Positions 1 to 10,335 of a stretch of 64,000 bases of DNA are shown piece after piece. Origin of the DNA: Ptychodera flava. Its lineage: Eukaryota; Hemichordata; Enteropneusta; Ptychoderidae. The DNA lies in assembly GCF_041260155.1 (NCBI RefSeq), contig NC_091948.1:5692501-5756500 (forward strand), in the 5' to 3' direction. The position numbers and the translations under genes are program-made. The stretch's first letter is position 1. Each line of letters begins with the position of its first letter. The notes under the pieces were generated by a model. That model did no database searches. It was not told the DNA's origin and saw only the letters and a list, made by a program, of their open reading frames with translations.

Positions 1-615
1 CGCGTATTTACTTTTTATCTCGTTCGCACTTGTTCTTGCTGTGGTTAATAATTGCTGTACATGCATCGTTGAGCAGATATAAGAAATTATTAAATTCACG
101 TTTTGAGAGTACTGTTGCTTATTGCCTCTCAAGGGACAACATAGGTATAGAAGGAAACCAACGCAGCCAACATTTGTTTTGCCACATCGCATCAATAGGG
201 ACAGTTCTATGCATGAAGCTCCGATGAGATTTCGAGTTTACATCATGAATGAGAATGAACACGTCTGCCCAATTTGGCCCATGTCGCAATGTATGGCTTT
301 CCAATGCACTACATATTTTTGATTTTCGAAAATGTTGAAAGTTTTTCCCGTTTTGTTAGTAAAGTATCGTAGGAAATGGTTAAGGATTTTGCAAATTTTG
401 GTCATTTTAAAATGTTTTCATGATCAAATTTAGCAAATGAAAATACAGACTCAGAGGCATTCAATTGAACACTTTTGTAAGATTTAAACCGGGAACTGTA
501 TATTAGACCGCTTTGTTTTGAAGTTTACTCTTGAAATTAAACAAAAGTCACATAATACTAGTATACGACGCGCACTGCGCCATTCATTCTAAACTGAAGA
601 ATTTTTCATCCACAG
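1..615. other. Intron or upstream part of the LDLa gene
   Basis: No LDLa module, repeat end or RNA gene is recognisable. The small open frames here show no protein-like features. It is probably intronic, because the first exon in the window enters in phase 1. Confidence 0.4.
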
Positions 616-711
616 CGCCTTTCACTTGTGACGATGGTGTAACGGTCTCACCGCTTTCAGAATGCGATGGCTACTTTGACTGTTCTGACCACTCCGATGA
701 AATACACTGCG
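616..711 (+). CDS. LDLa exon 1 of window (4-Cys type)
   Basis: A 96-nt phase 1-1 exon with acceptor cacag and donor gtaggt. The module has only four cysteines: those equivalent to canonical C1 and C3, which normally pair, are both absent. The Ca-binding end [13 protein letters not shown] is intact. Confidence 0.8.
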
Positions 712-3700
712 GTAGGTGTACCTGTCATGAGTTCAAACGATTTAAAGTCGACGGAATGCTACCCTAAGACGCGCCATTGTAATCTTTAAGTGCAAGTTCG
801 TGATGCATGCGATCGTGAAGCATTTTCAGAGACAGACACGACTTTTACAAAAGCAGAGCCTGGCTATGTTCAGAGTTTGGCATTTTTGCCGACTGTATTT
901 TATACATCATCATAGAAAAAAGGCGTTTATTCGAGCTGAAAGATGCCATTGAACAAGCGTATATGAAATAATCTTAATCCGGTAATATGCACCTCGAAAG
1001 TGAAAGACTTAAACTTTTGCTCAAACTTTCCTCAGTGAAATTTTCAACCATTCTCTTACCAAAGCAAGAATAAAAATCAGGTGTCACCGTGCAAACTTTG
1101 GTACTAGAGAGACAAATAACTTGTAATTTCTCGATATTTGAAATCCAAAATGGCCGCCATCCCTGTGTTAACTCTATCAGAAAAAATAAAATTTTCGATT
1201 TTCGAAAAACTAATATATAATAAGACGGTGAAAACTTTTCTTTCGCCAAGAGCTTCAAAATGAGCCCCCACAAGTGGTAGGTTAGAAGAAAAGTGATAAA
1301 ATTTGAAGGCCTGAATTTCTGTCCCCGAGGTGCGTTCTACCTTAATCCGTTATGACATTTCTCTTTATCATATGGCAGAATGCACGGATGATCAATTCAA
1401 GTGTGCAAATGGATTGTGTACATCGGAGTATAACTTATGTGATGGATACGACGATTGCCGCGACATGAGCGACGAGGAAGACTGTGGTGAGTTAATTATC
1501 TGTTGATTTTTTGTTCCAACCAGTATAGATGTAACAACAAAGGTTTTGTTGAACGTGACTTTTAATCCAGAGGGAGAGATAGCAATTCGCCTACACTCCA
1601 ATTGACTTAATTGACACTCGCGATATTGTCTGTTAACATTAAATCCCACATACATTGTGAAGCATTTCTTTTCGGGCGCATGCCCTTACGTTCATTTAAG
1701 ACCATTCAGGTTTACTTAAGCTGGATGATTATGCAAAAGTAAACATATTGTTATTTTCATTACAAATGCACATGTTGTGGATACAGTGGGTATACAGGAA
1801 ATGTAGTAGATCAAGTAGTGTTTCAATATTACTTTCTTTGAAATAAATCATGCCCTTTGATTCTGTGCAGTTTACACTAATTTATGATAAATTTCGACCA
1901 TCAAACATGTACGGGTCTGTTTAAGACTGAAGTATTGCTCTTTTATGCAACGTAGAGTTTTGAAACACTCCTTTGCAATTTACTTGGGGATTGTATGAAG
2001 ACAACGTGCTTTTCTTTTGACTACGCAGCGACGAGATAAAAGATTTTTACATTTTTCACGGGCTTTTTTGTATGGGAACAAGTAACATATTCATCATATC
2101 TTGACAGTGACACCACTTTAAATATTTCAAAGTCTTGTAATTCGTGGTCATTTGCGTAAGTTTCAAGAAAATGATATGATATGATATGATATGATATGAT
2201 ATGATAAGTATACAAGGTTGTTATTTTGCATCTCTACCAATACCAGTCGCTGATGCTGCATAACCCATGGCTACTCCGCTACTGTAGGACATTATTAAGT
2301 CACCAATGTCTGGGTACAATACTTTGTGTATTCATAGAGTGTTCTGAAGACCAATTCAGGTGTGACAATGGACTTTGTAAAGGAAAATACGTGGTTTGCG
2401 ATTTATATGATGACTGCGGCGATAACAGTGATGAAAAAGAATGTGGTATGTATATATTTATTTTTATTTATTTATTTCTGTATTTATTATAATTAAAAAT
2501 AGCTCTTATCAATCTTTCAAATTTATGATACAGATTATACAGATGACTTATTTAACTGTATGAAATTGAATTATGTATCGAAAGTTCTGTAACAATTCCG
2601 TAAAAAATCTATAGGACTGTACAGGTATCAGATTTATGAAATGCAATCAAACGGTGAAGGTTTATCTTTTGTGGGCCCATTTACCCTAAAAAAGAACGTA
2701 CAAAAAGGCCTTGTTAACTCTGTGAAGTCTACAACTTTATGAACTAATTTGTTTGGCATGGTAGGCTCGGTATTATTCTCAATCGTGTTTGCGCGGCCTT
2801 GCCAATAGACACTGTCACAAAATTGCCTATAATGAATAGGTCATCTATATTTATTGTTGCTTATCGCTGACTTTCTTGGTGTTGGTCGCAGAAGAATATA
2901 AGCATAATGCCATACTCCGTTGTGCCATTGAAGCTCTAAGGGTAAACATAGTTGACGCGCCTCGTTTACAATATAGATATATGCAAATTTGAAGAGACCA
3001 TCACCATGTGTAAACATGGCCACCATGCCTCTTATACCATATATGGATATATGCGAATTTGTAGCGACTCAGTCGACCATAACAGCATTAGTCATAAACG
3101 TAGTTAGTAGGGAATCAATGTCATTTGCAAGATCAGCTAGTTCAGATACGTTATGCTTCGAAATCCGTCTAAAATATTAATTATGAAATTCCTGGCATTT
3201 TTTTAATTAACTCGATACTTCATCTAACAGAACTGTTTGTTTGTGATGATGAGAGACAAGTTTCACAAAGTTCCCTGTGCAATGGATACTTTGACTGCAG
3301 CGACCACACAGACGAAACTCAATGCGGTATGTTAGAGATAATCTTCATCCCTTGATCGGTCTACACCTTTATGTAGGACGAGTTATTTCCCCCAAAAGAC
3401 TTGGTACGCCTCATTTAAAACCCCATTAGCTGTATCTTTTTGAATTTCATATTTTTTTTTTAAAGAGGGTTGGAAATCAAAGGCAAATCCAGAACCTGCA
3501 AAAATACCGACCGAAGTGTAACCACAGAACTTTGGCGACAAACACACATGCAATTCAAAATTGGCAGCCGCATCCTATATATAAGTGTGAGCGCGTGAAT
3601 TTAATCGACCAAATCCAGCGCCAAGGATTTGAATTTCCTCTGATATTTTCAACGGCATAAAAGCTTAATAACAGGAATTTCATACACCCCTCTCAAGATG

Positions 3701-6700
3701 GGATGGTATTTTTGGTACGTTAATGCAAAAAGATACAGAAAATGGGGCTTGTACGCCAGGGATAGCAATTGGCCTTTAAAATTTTCCCTGGACTTCAAGT
3801 TTTGTAGGCTTTTCTTGAAACTCGTGGTCCAGGAGTAAACGAAGTTTCAATCGTCTTATTCTTGTAGAAATAAAATTATTTTTCTAAAGAGTTTAATACA
3901 GAAATTGCTGCCACTTTGAAAATTGCATGTCGCTAAATCTTAGCTATTTTATTTGACTTGCCCGGTGGCCCTGATTTTATTATCATGTTTTCTTTAAGAA
4001 AGTTTAAGCGATATACTAATACATAATTTGAAGGCGTGTACAACCTATAAGAGGCAGATCTGCGGTACATTTAATTAAAGCGGACGGTAAAAAGGTCGAG
4101 CAATGAGCAATAACTTCACCATAAAGTACTCTGAGTTAATGAAAACAACTCATTATAAATCTCCATGGTATATTTACCTTAAAACAAGTTTTATCTTCTC
4201 TTCTGTAAATCAAGAGTGCCAGGAGGAGCAGTTCAAATGTGATAATGGCATATGCAAAAATAGTTATATGAAGTGTGATGGATACGATGATTGTGGCGAC
4301 AACAGTGACGAAAGGGACTGTGGTGAGGACCTTTCCTGTTACTCTTTCCGACCTGAAACATATATATGACAATTTATCAGATTGTTGTCAAAATGGTACA
4401 ATGTAAAAAACGTAAAATGTAAAATCAATTCTTTAACAGAAGTCGTCTTCTTTCCTCTTGAATCAGTATGCGAAGACTACAAATTCACATGCGACAACGG
4501 ACTGTGCAAGTACGATGGTGTTCAGTGTGATGGGTACGATGACTGTGGCGACAACAGCGATGAGAGAGGCTGTGGTGAGTAATTGTTCATAACTTTGAAA
4601 AAGTATGTTGTCTTAGCATACTATACAACGTTCATTTCCGTAATGTAAAGAAATGATGGTAGCAGTCTGGTATTAATGCTGGTATTGATACCAACCGATG
4701 ACGCTGATCGGCACAGTAACAATGCCCATGAAATGACATAGCGATATGCATGTTTCTGTCAACTGACCAATGTTAGCGGAAAATGTAACGGCCACATAAG
4801 TGCTGTCACAAAATACGACACTGACAATGAGATTTAGAATTTTGAAATTATTGTACTTGGAATAATATACATGTAAATGACAATAACTTTGTCTTTGGTC
4901 ATTGTAGTTAGGATCATACTTGTGATAGTGTCGACTACGACAAAGATAATGATGATGGTGGTTGTGGCGGTGGAGGTGACACCAATGCTGATGTTGTTTT
5001 TGTTGTTGTTGTTGTTGTTGTTGTTGTTGACGATGATGAGGAAATGATGACGATGATGATTTGCGTGTGATTTCTTAGATGGCAATTTGAAAATTTGGGA
5101 GCAGTCTGATTCGAATTCAGCGTTATAACGTATAACTAGTAAGGTTAGCTGGTTCCTACAGGTGCAGCCCACAGAGCTATTCATTGAAAAAGCTATTTCG
5201 GGAGCAATTTTTGAGGGCAGGGGAAATTTCAATTTTGCTTGGTCAGGGGACATATTTTTCGTTGGCAGGGGAGAAAATTTTAGGTTTTTTTGTCGGACAG
5301 GGCAGATATCGGTTGATTGTCCCGGGGACAGGGCTTGGCGAAAAACGAGGAGAGAGGGGAAGCTACTTTTAAAACGGGGACAGGGGAAGTTGAGCCATGG
5401 TGTTTCCGGTAGAAGGCCACTGCAGTATGTGCATGCATGGGAATGTTAATTTCCAGGGGAAATTTTTCACAGGGCAGGGGAAAATCGACAGGTTTTTTCA
5501 TCTCAGGGTAGGGTAGCTTCATGTCTCCAGGGGAAATGGAATGATGAATATTGAGGGAAATTTTTTCGAGGGCAGGGGAAATCGGCAAGTTTTTTTCGCT
5601 ACAGGGCAGGGGAGGTTCAAAAATTGACAGTAGGGAGGGGAAAAGGTAAACATAAGTGGGGAGTGGGTAAAAATGAAGTTTGAGTGCGGGAGGGCAAGTC
5701 TAAAACTTTTCAGTGGGAGCGCAAATTATGAACAGCTAATTAATTACCCTCATGACTTAAAATTAGTCAGTTCACATTGCTTGTCATGCACAATATATCT
5801 TGTCGTAGTAAAGACCCCTTTAAAAGTCCATTGTTCGTTGGCTGCACCTGTTCCTATTCGATAAGGAAGCAGTCTGAATAACTCTTATTCTGATGAGTAA
5901 TTTCACTTATGGTAATTCCTGGGTGTTTGTGTGACAATAAATATTATCTGTTAGTTGATACTGGATTGTCTCAAATGTATAGTCCTTGTCTTTTGTCGAC
6001 AGAGAAGTAATTACACGTTCCATTGATCTTATTATACACTTATACATCTCACAAAAAAGATGGAAATAAGTATACCAATATTCTCGTAACACACTTTCCT
6101 TAGAAACTTACGAATGTGAAGACGGTCAAACCTTAACCGTTAGCAAGTACAAGAATGGTAGACTAAAGTGTGACGGTTACTCCGACTGTGATGACAGGAG
6201 TGATGAAATGAACTGTGGTAAGTTGGAACACGGTGATCAGTAAAATACCACCTTAAAGGCCAAACAAGGAGAAATGCACTAAAATCGAATGAAAAGTCGA
6301 TACTATCAGACCGATCAACAACAGAAGGATTCGAAATGTGGACTTGTACCCTACTATGAGGAAGTGACGTTGGGAATTCTAAAATGCTTCCCATGTGTGA
6401 TAGTATATAAACTTAAGGTAGAATACGCCTAGGGGACAGCTATTCAGGCTTTCATATTTTATCAATTCTTTTCTGATCTACCACTTGTGGGAAATCATTT
6501 TGAAGGTCTTGGTCTGAGAAAAGTTTTCACCGGCTTAGTTTTTCGAAAATCGAAAATTTTATTTTTCCCCATAGAGTTAACACAGGGATGGCGGCCATTT
6601 TGAATTTCAAATATCGGGAAATCTTAGGTAATTTGTCTCTCTAGTACCAAATTTTGCACAATAACCCCTGATTTTTATTGTTGGTTTGGTAAGAGAACGG

Positions 6701-7769
6701 TCGAAACTTTCACTGAGGAAAGTTTGAGCAAAAGATTAAATCTTTCACTTTCGTGGCGCGTACTACCTTAAGTTTCACGCATCTAGCAATCATCAGACAA
6801 CTTTTACCTTTAGGAATAATAGATGTAAACCACTCAAAGGATGGGGACGTACCATTGTTCTATTGTTTTAGGTGGTGTTGAAGTTCGATAAATGATATTT
6901 GTTTTGGTGACGACATAATCTATTCTTACAATTCATTCTAAATATCGACATTGGGAACTAACATGTCTGAAAAGTGGACAAGTATCTAATTCCATGTTTT
7001 AAATGTTTCTTAACTCTGATTGGAATATTTGGATTTGGAATACTTGCATTCTCTGTTACGATCACTCCGTATTTTGTCCCTTAGCTTCTTTTTCCTGAAA
7101 TTGCTAATGGTTTATTTATATTACCTTAATACAGCAAACAAAACCCAAGCACATACGTGGAAATTTGCCGACGTACAGTGTCATGAAGTTTAGTTCCTAA
7201 AATAGTATTCACCCTCATAGTTCTCGCGTATAATATAAAGAAATGGTTGTTGTAATATCCAAAAGAAAAGGCATATTTTGAAACATTTTTTATTTGGCGG
7301 GAAAGCACTTTCGCGCATTGACGAAATTCCAAGTTCTTCCTTAGTTATTGCATCGTGTGTCGACGTTTACTCACAACCCAAAGTGAATAATACAGGTCAA
7401 TAGTAAGAAAGCAATATTTTACGAATACTTTATCGTCAGAAGCTTGAAGATTGGCGATTTTAGCCTTATGTTGGCATTACATCACTGTAGCATCACGCAA
7501 ACGATGCTTGTGTGGTCTGTCACGTAGGTTTCTGATACGTGTAGCTTAGTGACCATCGGTAGAAACGCAATATATCACTGATGTAACACTTAACTATATT
7601 TTGCTTCTCTTTATCAGAATGCCGAGCGTATCAATTCAGATGTCCCAATGGTATCTGTATCAATAGGTATTCCCGCTGTGATGGTTACGATGACTGCGGG
7701 GACAACGCGGATGAGGCAGACTGCCGGATGAAGGTGCCTCCGGGGAAAATGATTTCGTCAGGATATTAA
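616..7769 (+). CDS. LDLa-repeat protein, 3' part of gene (8 exons in window)
   Basis: Eight exons each encode one LDL-receptor class A module and read in frame when joined: 616-711, 1379-1486, 2338-2445, 3231-3326, 4215-4322, 4467-4574, 6104-6217, 7618-7769. All introns are phase 1 with AG/GT borders, the classic arrangement of shuffled extracellular modules. Every module keeps the acidic Ca-binding end (CDGYxDCxDxSDE type). The last exon adds a 14-residue tail after the final cysteine and stops at 7767-7769, with no membrane segment or anchor, so the C-terminus looks secreted. A poly(A) signal follows at 7780-7785. The start and N-terminal domains lie upstream of the window, so the ligand and family cannot be named; it could be an LDLa-rich secreted protein or a secreted end of an LRP-like protein. 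The family binds ligands through Ca-caged acidic residues outside the cell. Confidence 0.85.
974..1345 (-). mobile_element. TTAA MITE family, copy 1 (minus orientation)
   Basis: About 350-370 bp with ends resembling GGTAGTACGCGCCTCG in inverted orientation and TTAA at both borders (974-977 and 1342-1345). Read on the minus strand it contains the family's conserved core, including GGCGGCCATTTTG. It sits in the intron just before the second LDLa exon. Confidence 0.75.
1379..1486 (+). CDS. LDLa exon 2 of window (6-Cys type)
   Basis: A 108-nt phase 1-1 exon between acceptor atggcag and donor gtgagt. It has all six cysteines and the motif [16 protein letters not shown]. It begins just after a TTAA MITE that ends at 1345. 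Confidence 0.85.
2173..2206 (+). repeat. (ATGAT)n microsatellite
   Basis: About seven perfect repeats of a pentamer, within an LDLa-gene intron. Confidence 0.9.
2338..2445 (+). CDS. LDLa exon 3 of window (6-Cys type)
   Basis: A 108-nt phase 1-1 exon with acceptor catag and donor gtatgt. It has six cysteines and the Ca-binding end [16 protein letters not shown]. Confidence 0.85.
3231..3326 (+). CDS. LDLa exon 4 of window (4-Cys type)
   Basis: A 96-nt phase 1-1 exon between taacag and gtatgt. It has four cysteines, with C1 and C3 again missing, and the end [13 protein letters not shown]. It matches the first exon of the window in length and cysteine pattern. Confidence 0.8.
4215..4322 (+). 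CDS. LDLa exon 5 of window (6-Cys type)
   Basis: A 108-nt phase 1-1 exon, donor gtgagg, with six cysteines and the end [16 protein letters not shown]. The next exon follows after an intron of only 144 bp. Confidence 0.85.
4467..4574 (+). CDS. LDLa exon 6 of window (6-Cys type)
   Basis: A 108-nt phase 1-1 exon between aatcag and gtgagt, with six cysteines and the end [16 protein letters not shown]. It is very like the preceding exon, suggesting a recent local duplication. Confidence 0.85.
4990..5032 (+). repeat. (GTT)n microsatellite
   Basis: A run of GTT triplets within a wider GATGATG-rich stretch. The Asn-rich frame on the other strand is a by-product. Confidence 0.85.
5159..5850. mobile_element. 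G-rich non-autonomous DNA transposon, 692 bp
   Basis: The termini are a perfect 11-bp inverted repeat, CAGGTGCAGCC (5159-5169 and 5840-5850). They are flanked by a 6-bp direct repeat TTCCTA at 5153-5158 and 5851-5856, read as the target-site duplication. The interior (about 5195-5665) is an imperfect array of GGGGAAA(T)TTT-like units, purine-rich on the + strand, with no convincing coding capacity. The CAG start recalls hAT elements, but those usually make 8-bp duplications, so the superfamily is left open. It lies in the 1.5-kb intron before the seventh LDLa exon. Confidence 0.75.
6104..6217 (+). CDS. LDLa exon 7 of window (4-Cys type)
   Basis: A 114-nt phase 1-1 exon between ccttag and gtaagt. 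It has four cysteines and a longer Lys-rich middle loop than the other 4-Cys modules, with the end [16 protein letters not shown]. Confidence 0.8.
6417..6767 (+). mobile_element. TTAA MITE family, copy 2 (most complete)
   Basis: It starts GGTAGAATACGCC and ends GGCGCGTACTACC, with TTAA at 6413-6416 and 6768-6771. It is the best reference copy: 351 bp, imperfect inverted ends of about 16 bp, no coding capacity, and a conserved GGCGGCCATTTTG core. TTAA targets are typical of piggyBac and Kolobok elements; the superfamily is inferred, not shown. Confidence 0.8.
7618..7769 (+). CDS. LDLa exon 8, terminal coding exon (6-Cys)
   Basis: The acceptor is ttatcag and the exon enters in phase 1. The six-cysteine module ends in [16 protein letters not shown], with Ala replacing the usual Ser. 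A 14-residue tail and TAA follow at 7767-7769. Confidence 0.85.
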
Positions 7770-7779
7770 TTTAGAGTGC

Positions 7780-7785
7780 AATAAA
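7780..7785 (+). promoter_or_regulatory. Poly(A) signal of the LDLa gene
   Basis: AATAAA lies 11 bases after the stop codon. A second AATAAA is at 7923-7928. Confidence 0.6.
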
Positions 7786-8295
7786 TGCTGGAAAACCGTT
7801 TATTACTCTTAGCATTTAACGTGGCTGACTAGAGAAGGAGCAAATGTTTCCTTTTAAAACGTGTCATAACGAGTGGATTGTTATCTTAGATTAAGTACTT
7901 GATTTGATGAGATCATTAATTAAATAAAGGAACTCTTCTCTCTAAATTTCTGTCAATGTATTCTTCAATATTCATGCGATTTTTAATGGCTGTAGTCGTA
8001 GATGTCTGCAAATGCATTATGGGTCAGATATCGTTGTCATGACGGCATTCGAAGATCAACTCAGATAACTTCATCTAAACACATATAGTAAGCATCGTCT
8101 CCAAAGACAAAGACAAGTCTTACAGACACGTTTAAATAGCAAGCTGCTTCTGATAAGATTGATGACGACATCCCAAACAAATTCTGCCTGTCGAACGTCT
8201 GACCATCCAGCTATCAAAACGTCACTCTGAAGATCGCCAATTGTTTCATTTAACGATATGCAATGGATGAAATCAGTCATATGGGTTGAGTTGGA
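7786..8295. other. Intergenic, no gene seen
   Basis: Sequence between the LDLa gene end and the decayed SLC22 exon. It holds a second AATAAA (7923-7928) and short frames without protein-like features. Confidence 0.4.
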
Positions 8296-8728
8296 GTGGG
8301 TATAACTGAAGTGGCGTGATTGTTGAAAGTCATGATTTGACCTCTTACAATGTTGGGTCAAAGGTCACTTTTTCTACATGCGCCACTTGTATAACTTGCA
8401 TCACGGAAGTCATTGAAGCTTACAACTTAGCTGACGAGTATGGCTGTTACCTAATTCACTGTCAATTTTTGATAATAACAACTTATCCCTGTCGGGCACG
8501 CTCTTTTGATCACTTTTATAAGGGGCCATTCCCTGTCACCAATGTCATGTCCCGGAGTGTGGCCCACCAAATGAATCCATGCTTAACGAGTTCGGCTCCA
8601 AAGATGGTGAAAATATGAACAGCTGTTGCTTTATGTGCGAAAACTGTACCCTGGCACGTATCAATACCGTCGCCTGAAGTGATGGTTAATAATATGAACC
8701 GTCTAATGAAATTAACATCGTAACCGAG
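8296..8728 (+). pseudogene. Decayed duplicate of SLC22 first exon
   Basis: The DNA aligns along its whole length with the functional SLC22 first exon and its upstream flank (about 12131-12577). Shared stretches include the upstream GGTCAAAGGTC motif, TTGTATAACTTGCATCA and CATGTCCCGGAG. The start codon is ACG instead of ATG, and frame is lost inside the exon, yet the 3' splice border survives as CCGAG|GTAAGA (8728/8729). No further SLC22 exon follows before the real gene, so this looks like a relic of a tandem or partial duplication. Confidence 0.75.
8355..8367 (+). promoter_or_regulatory. DR1-type motif upstream of the SLC22 relic
   Basis: GGGTCAAAGGTCA is two AGGTCA-like half-sites spaced by one base. 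It sits at the position equivalent to the motif before the functional first exon. Confidence 0.4.
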
Positions 8729-9490
8729 GTAAGATAGTGGAATATGTTCCCTTCCATATGCAATTTGAATGTCTAATTAGAAGCTCGGGACAGTTAAGTA
8801 GCCTATTTGTCGAAGCATAATCAACAGAACTTTAGTGAAACTTTTAATAGTCCTTGTGTCAGTGGAGCGCTATCATTAGAGTTATTAGGGAAATTTCCGA
8901 ATTATAAAACTAAAATCATACATGTCAAGCAAATAATCGGAATAATGGTGGTCGTCTCTAATAGCCATCTCCGTTGAGTGTAATAATCGCAGCGCAATAA
9001 TTTTGTTAGAATTACATTAATGTGGGAATGTTCTGGCCATGACAAACAACAATCAGAACAATGTTCATTTCGCCCTCCTGCCTGTAAAATATCATGGTTC
9101 TTGGAAACCGCTAAAACTGGATTGGGGACGACAACCAAAACCTATCTCTAATTCTCATAGGTTAATGACTCATACACTTCAAACCTGTGATCTGTGTTAC
9201 TGGCAATGGCTGCTCCAGGTTTTTAGGATAGGAATTTCCTTATTAATGCAATTTAGATTTTTCGAGAGGAATACAAGAGTTTAATAGCCGCCAGGAAATC
9301 ATTCGTAGTACTCTGATAATTATCTCCAATGTGTCAATGAGGTCGAAATGGCTCTACTTAGATGGAAATGATATCAGAAAGGACATCGCTGGAATCGATA
9401 ATTTGTTGAATTAATTAAGGCCAACAACCTTCTTCGATGACTCAACTGAGCCAAGTTCTCAGGTTATGTGCATAATAGATGAGCTACCTC

Positions 9491-9492
<2 letters not shown>
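8729..9492. other. Intergenic, no gene seen
   Basis: AT-rich sequence. The open frames on both strands (for example 8902-9138 and 9039-9284) overlap each other antisense and show no domain or splice context. Confidence 0.35.

Positions 9493-9528
<36 letters not shown>
9493..9528 (+). repeat. (GATT)n repeat, tail of the LINE fragment
   Basis: Nine perfect GATT units at the 3' end of the minus-strand LINE piece. Confidence 0.9.
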
Positions 9529-9529
<1 letters not shown>

Positions 9530-10335
9530 TAAAGGAAGACGAACGGGAACAAGTCCCATTTACAGGCTCCATAAAATATGAATAAAAAATGCATAAACTA
9601 CAATAAAACGATAAGCAACACACGGACGACTAACTATATGAAACCATTTAAATATCTACAAATTTAAACATGACATTCTCAGGCTGACCAAACGTCTAAA
9701 ACTTCGATAAGATGAGGTAATATCAATGGCATGGTTAGAAATGCACAATTTATTTAAAGTACCCATAAACTTTGAAAAGCCGAGTACTTAAAACATTGAG
9801 TGTACTAACTGCGAGTCTAACAACAGTGTGCGCTGAGTTCTTGTACTTCTCTGAGGAACATTAAAATTAATACGAAAACCATACATGTTATTAACATATT
9901 TGTATAAAAATATAATATCTAAAAATCGTCTCCTATGATAAAGAGGCGAAAGGTTATACGCTGGCACAATTCTATATAATTCGGTTGTGAGGATGCTTTG
10001 TTTCGAAACAAAGGAACTTTATGAATTTTATTTGCACTCGCTCTATTTTGTCCTGTTGTTGTTTTTGCTAAGGAGACCACACTACAGACGCATGTTCTAA
10101 AAGACTTATTGTATAAGCTATTTACAGTGAATTGAGGGAATTGATGTTGGAGAAAGTATTACAAATCCGCTCTATAAAACCAAGCATGCGAAAAGCTTTA
10201 CTGATACTCGTGGATACATGGGCAGAAAAACTCAAATCCCTAGAAAAGATTACCCCAGATCCTTAATTTTATCAACTCTTCCCAGTTGGGTATTGAAAGG
10301 TAATAGGATTTTTCTTTGTAGTAAATGAAATGATT
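9493..10335 (-). mobile_element. 5'-truncated LINE fragment
   Basis: Read on the minus strand, conceptual translation gives pieces typical of the thumb and C-terminal part of non-LTR reverse transcriptases (GVIFSRDLSFSAHV, then LEHASVVWSP). An AT-rich tail ends in (CAAT)n at 9493-9528. The reading frame is broken by several stops and shifts. The simple-repeat 3' tail rather than poly(A) suggests a CR1/RTE/jockey-like clade. The upstream border is uncertain. Confidence 0.65.

Noticed and set aside
4834-5253. Asn/Ile-rich 139-codon frame on the minus strand
   Set aside because: Caused by the (GTT)n tract and crossing the end of a transposon.
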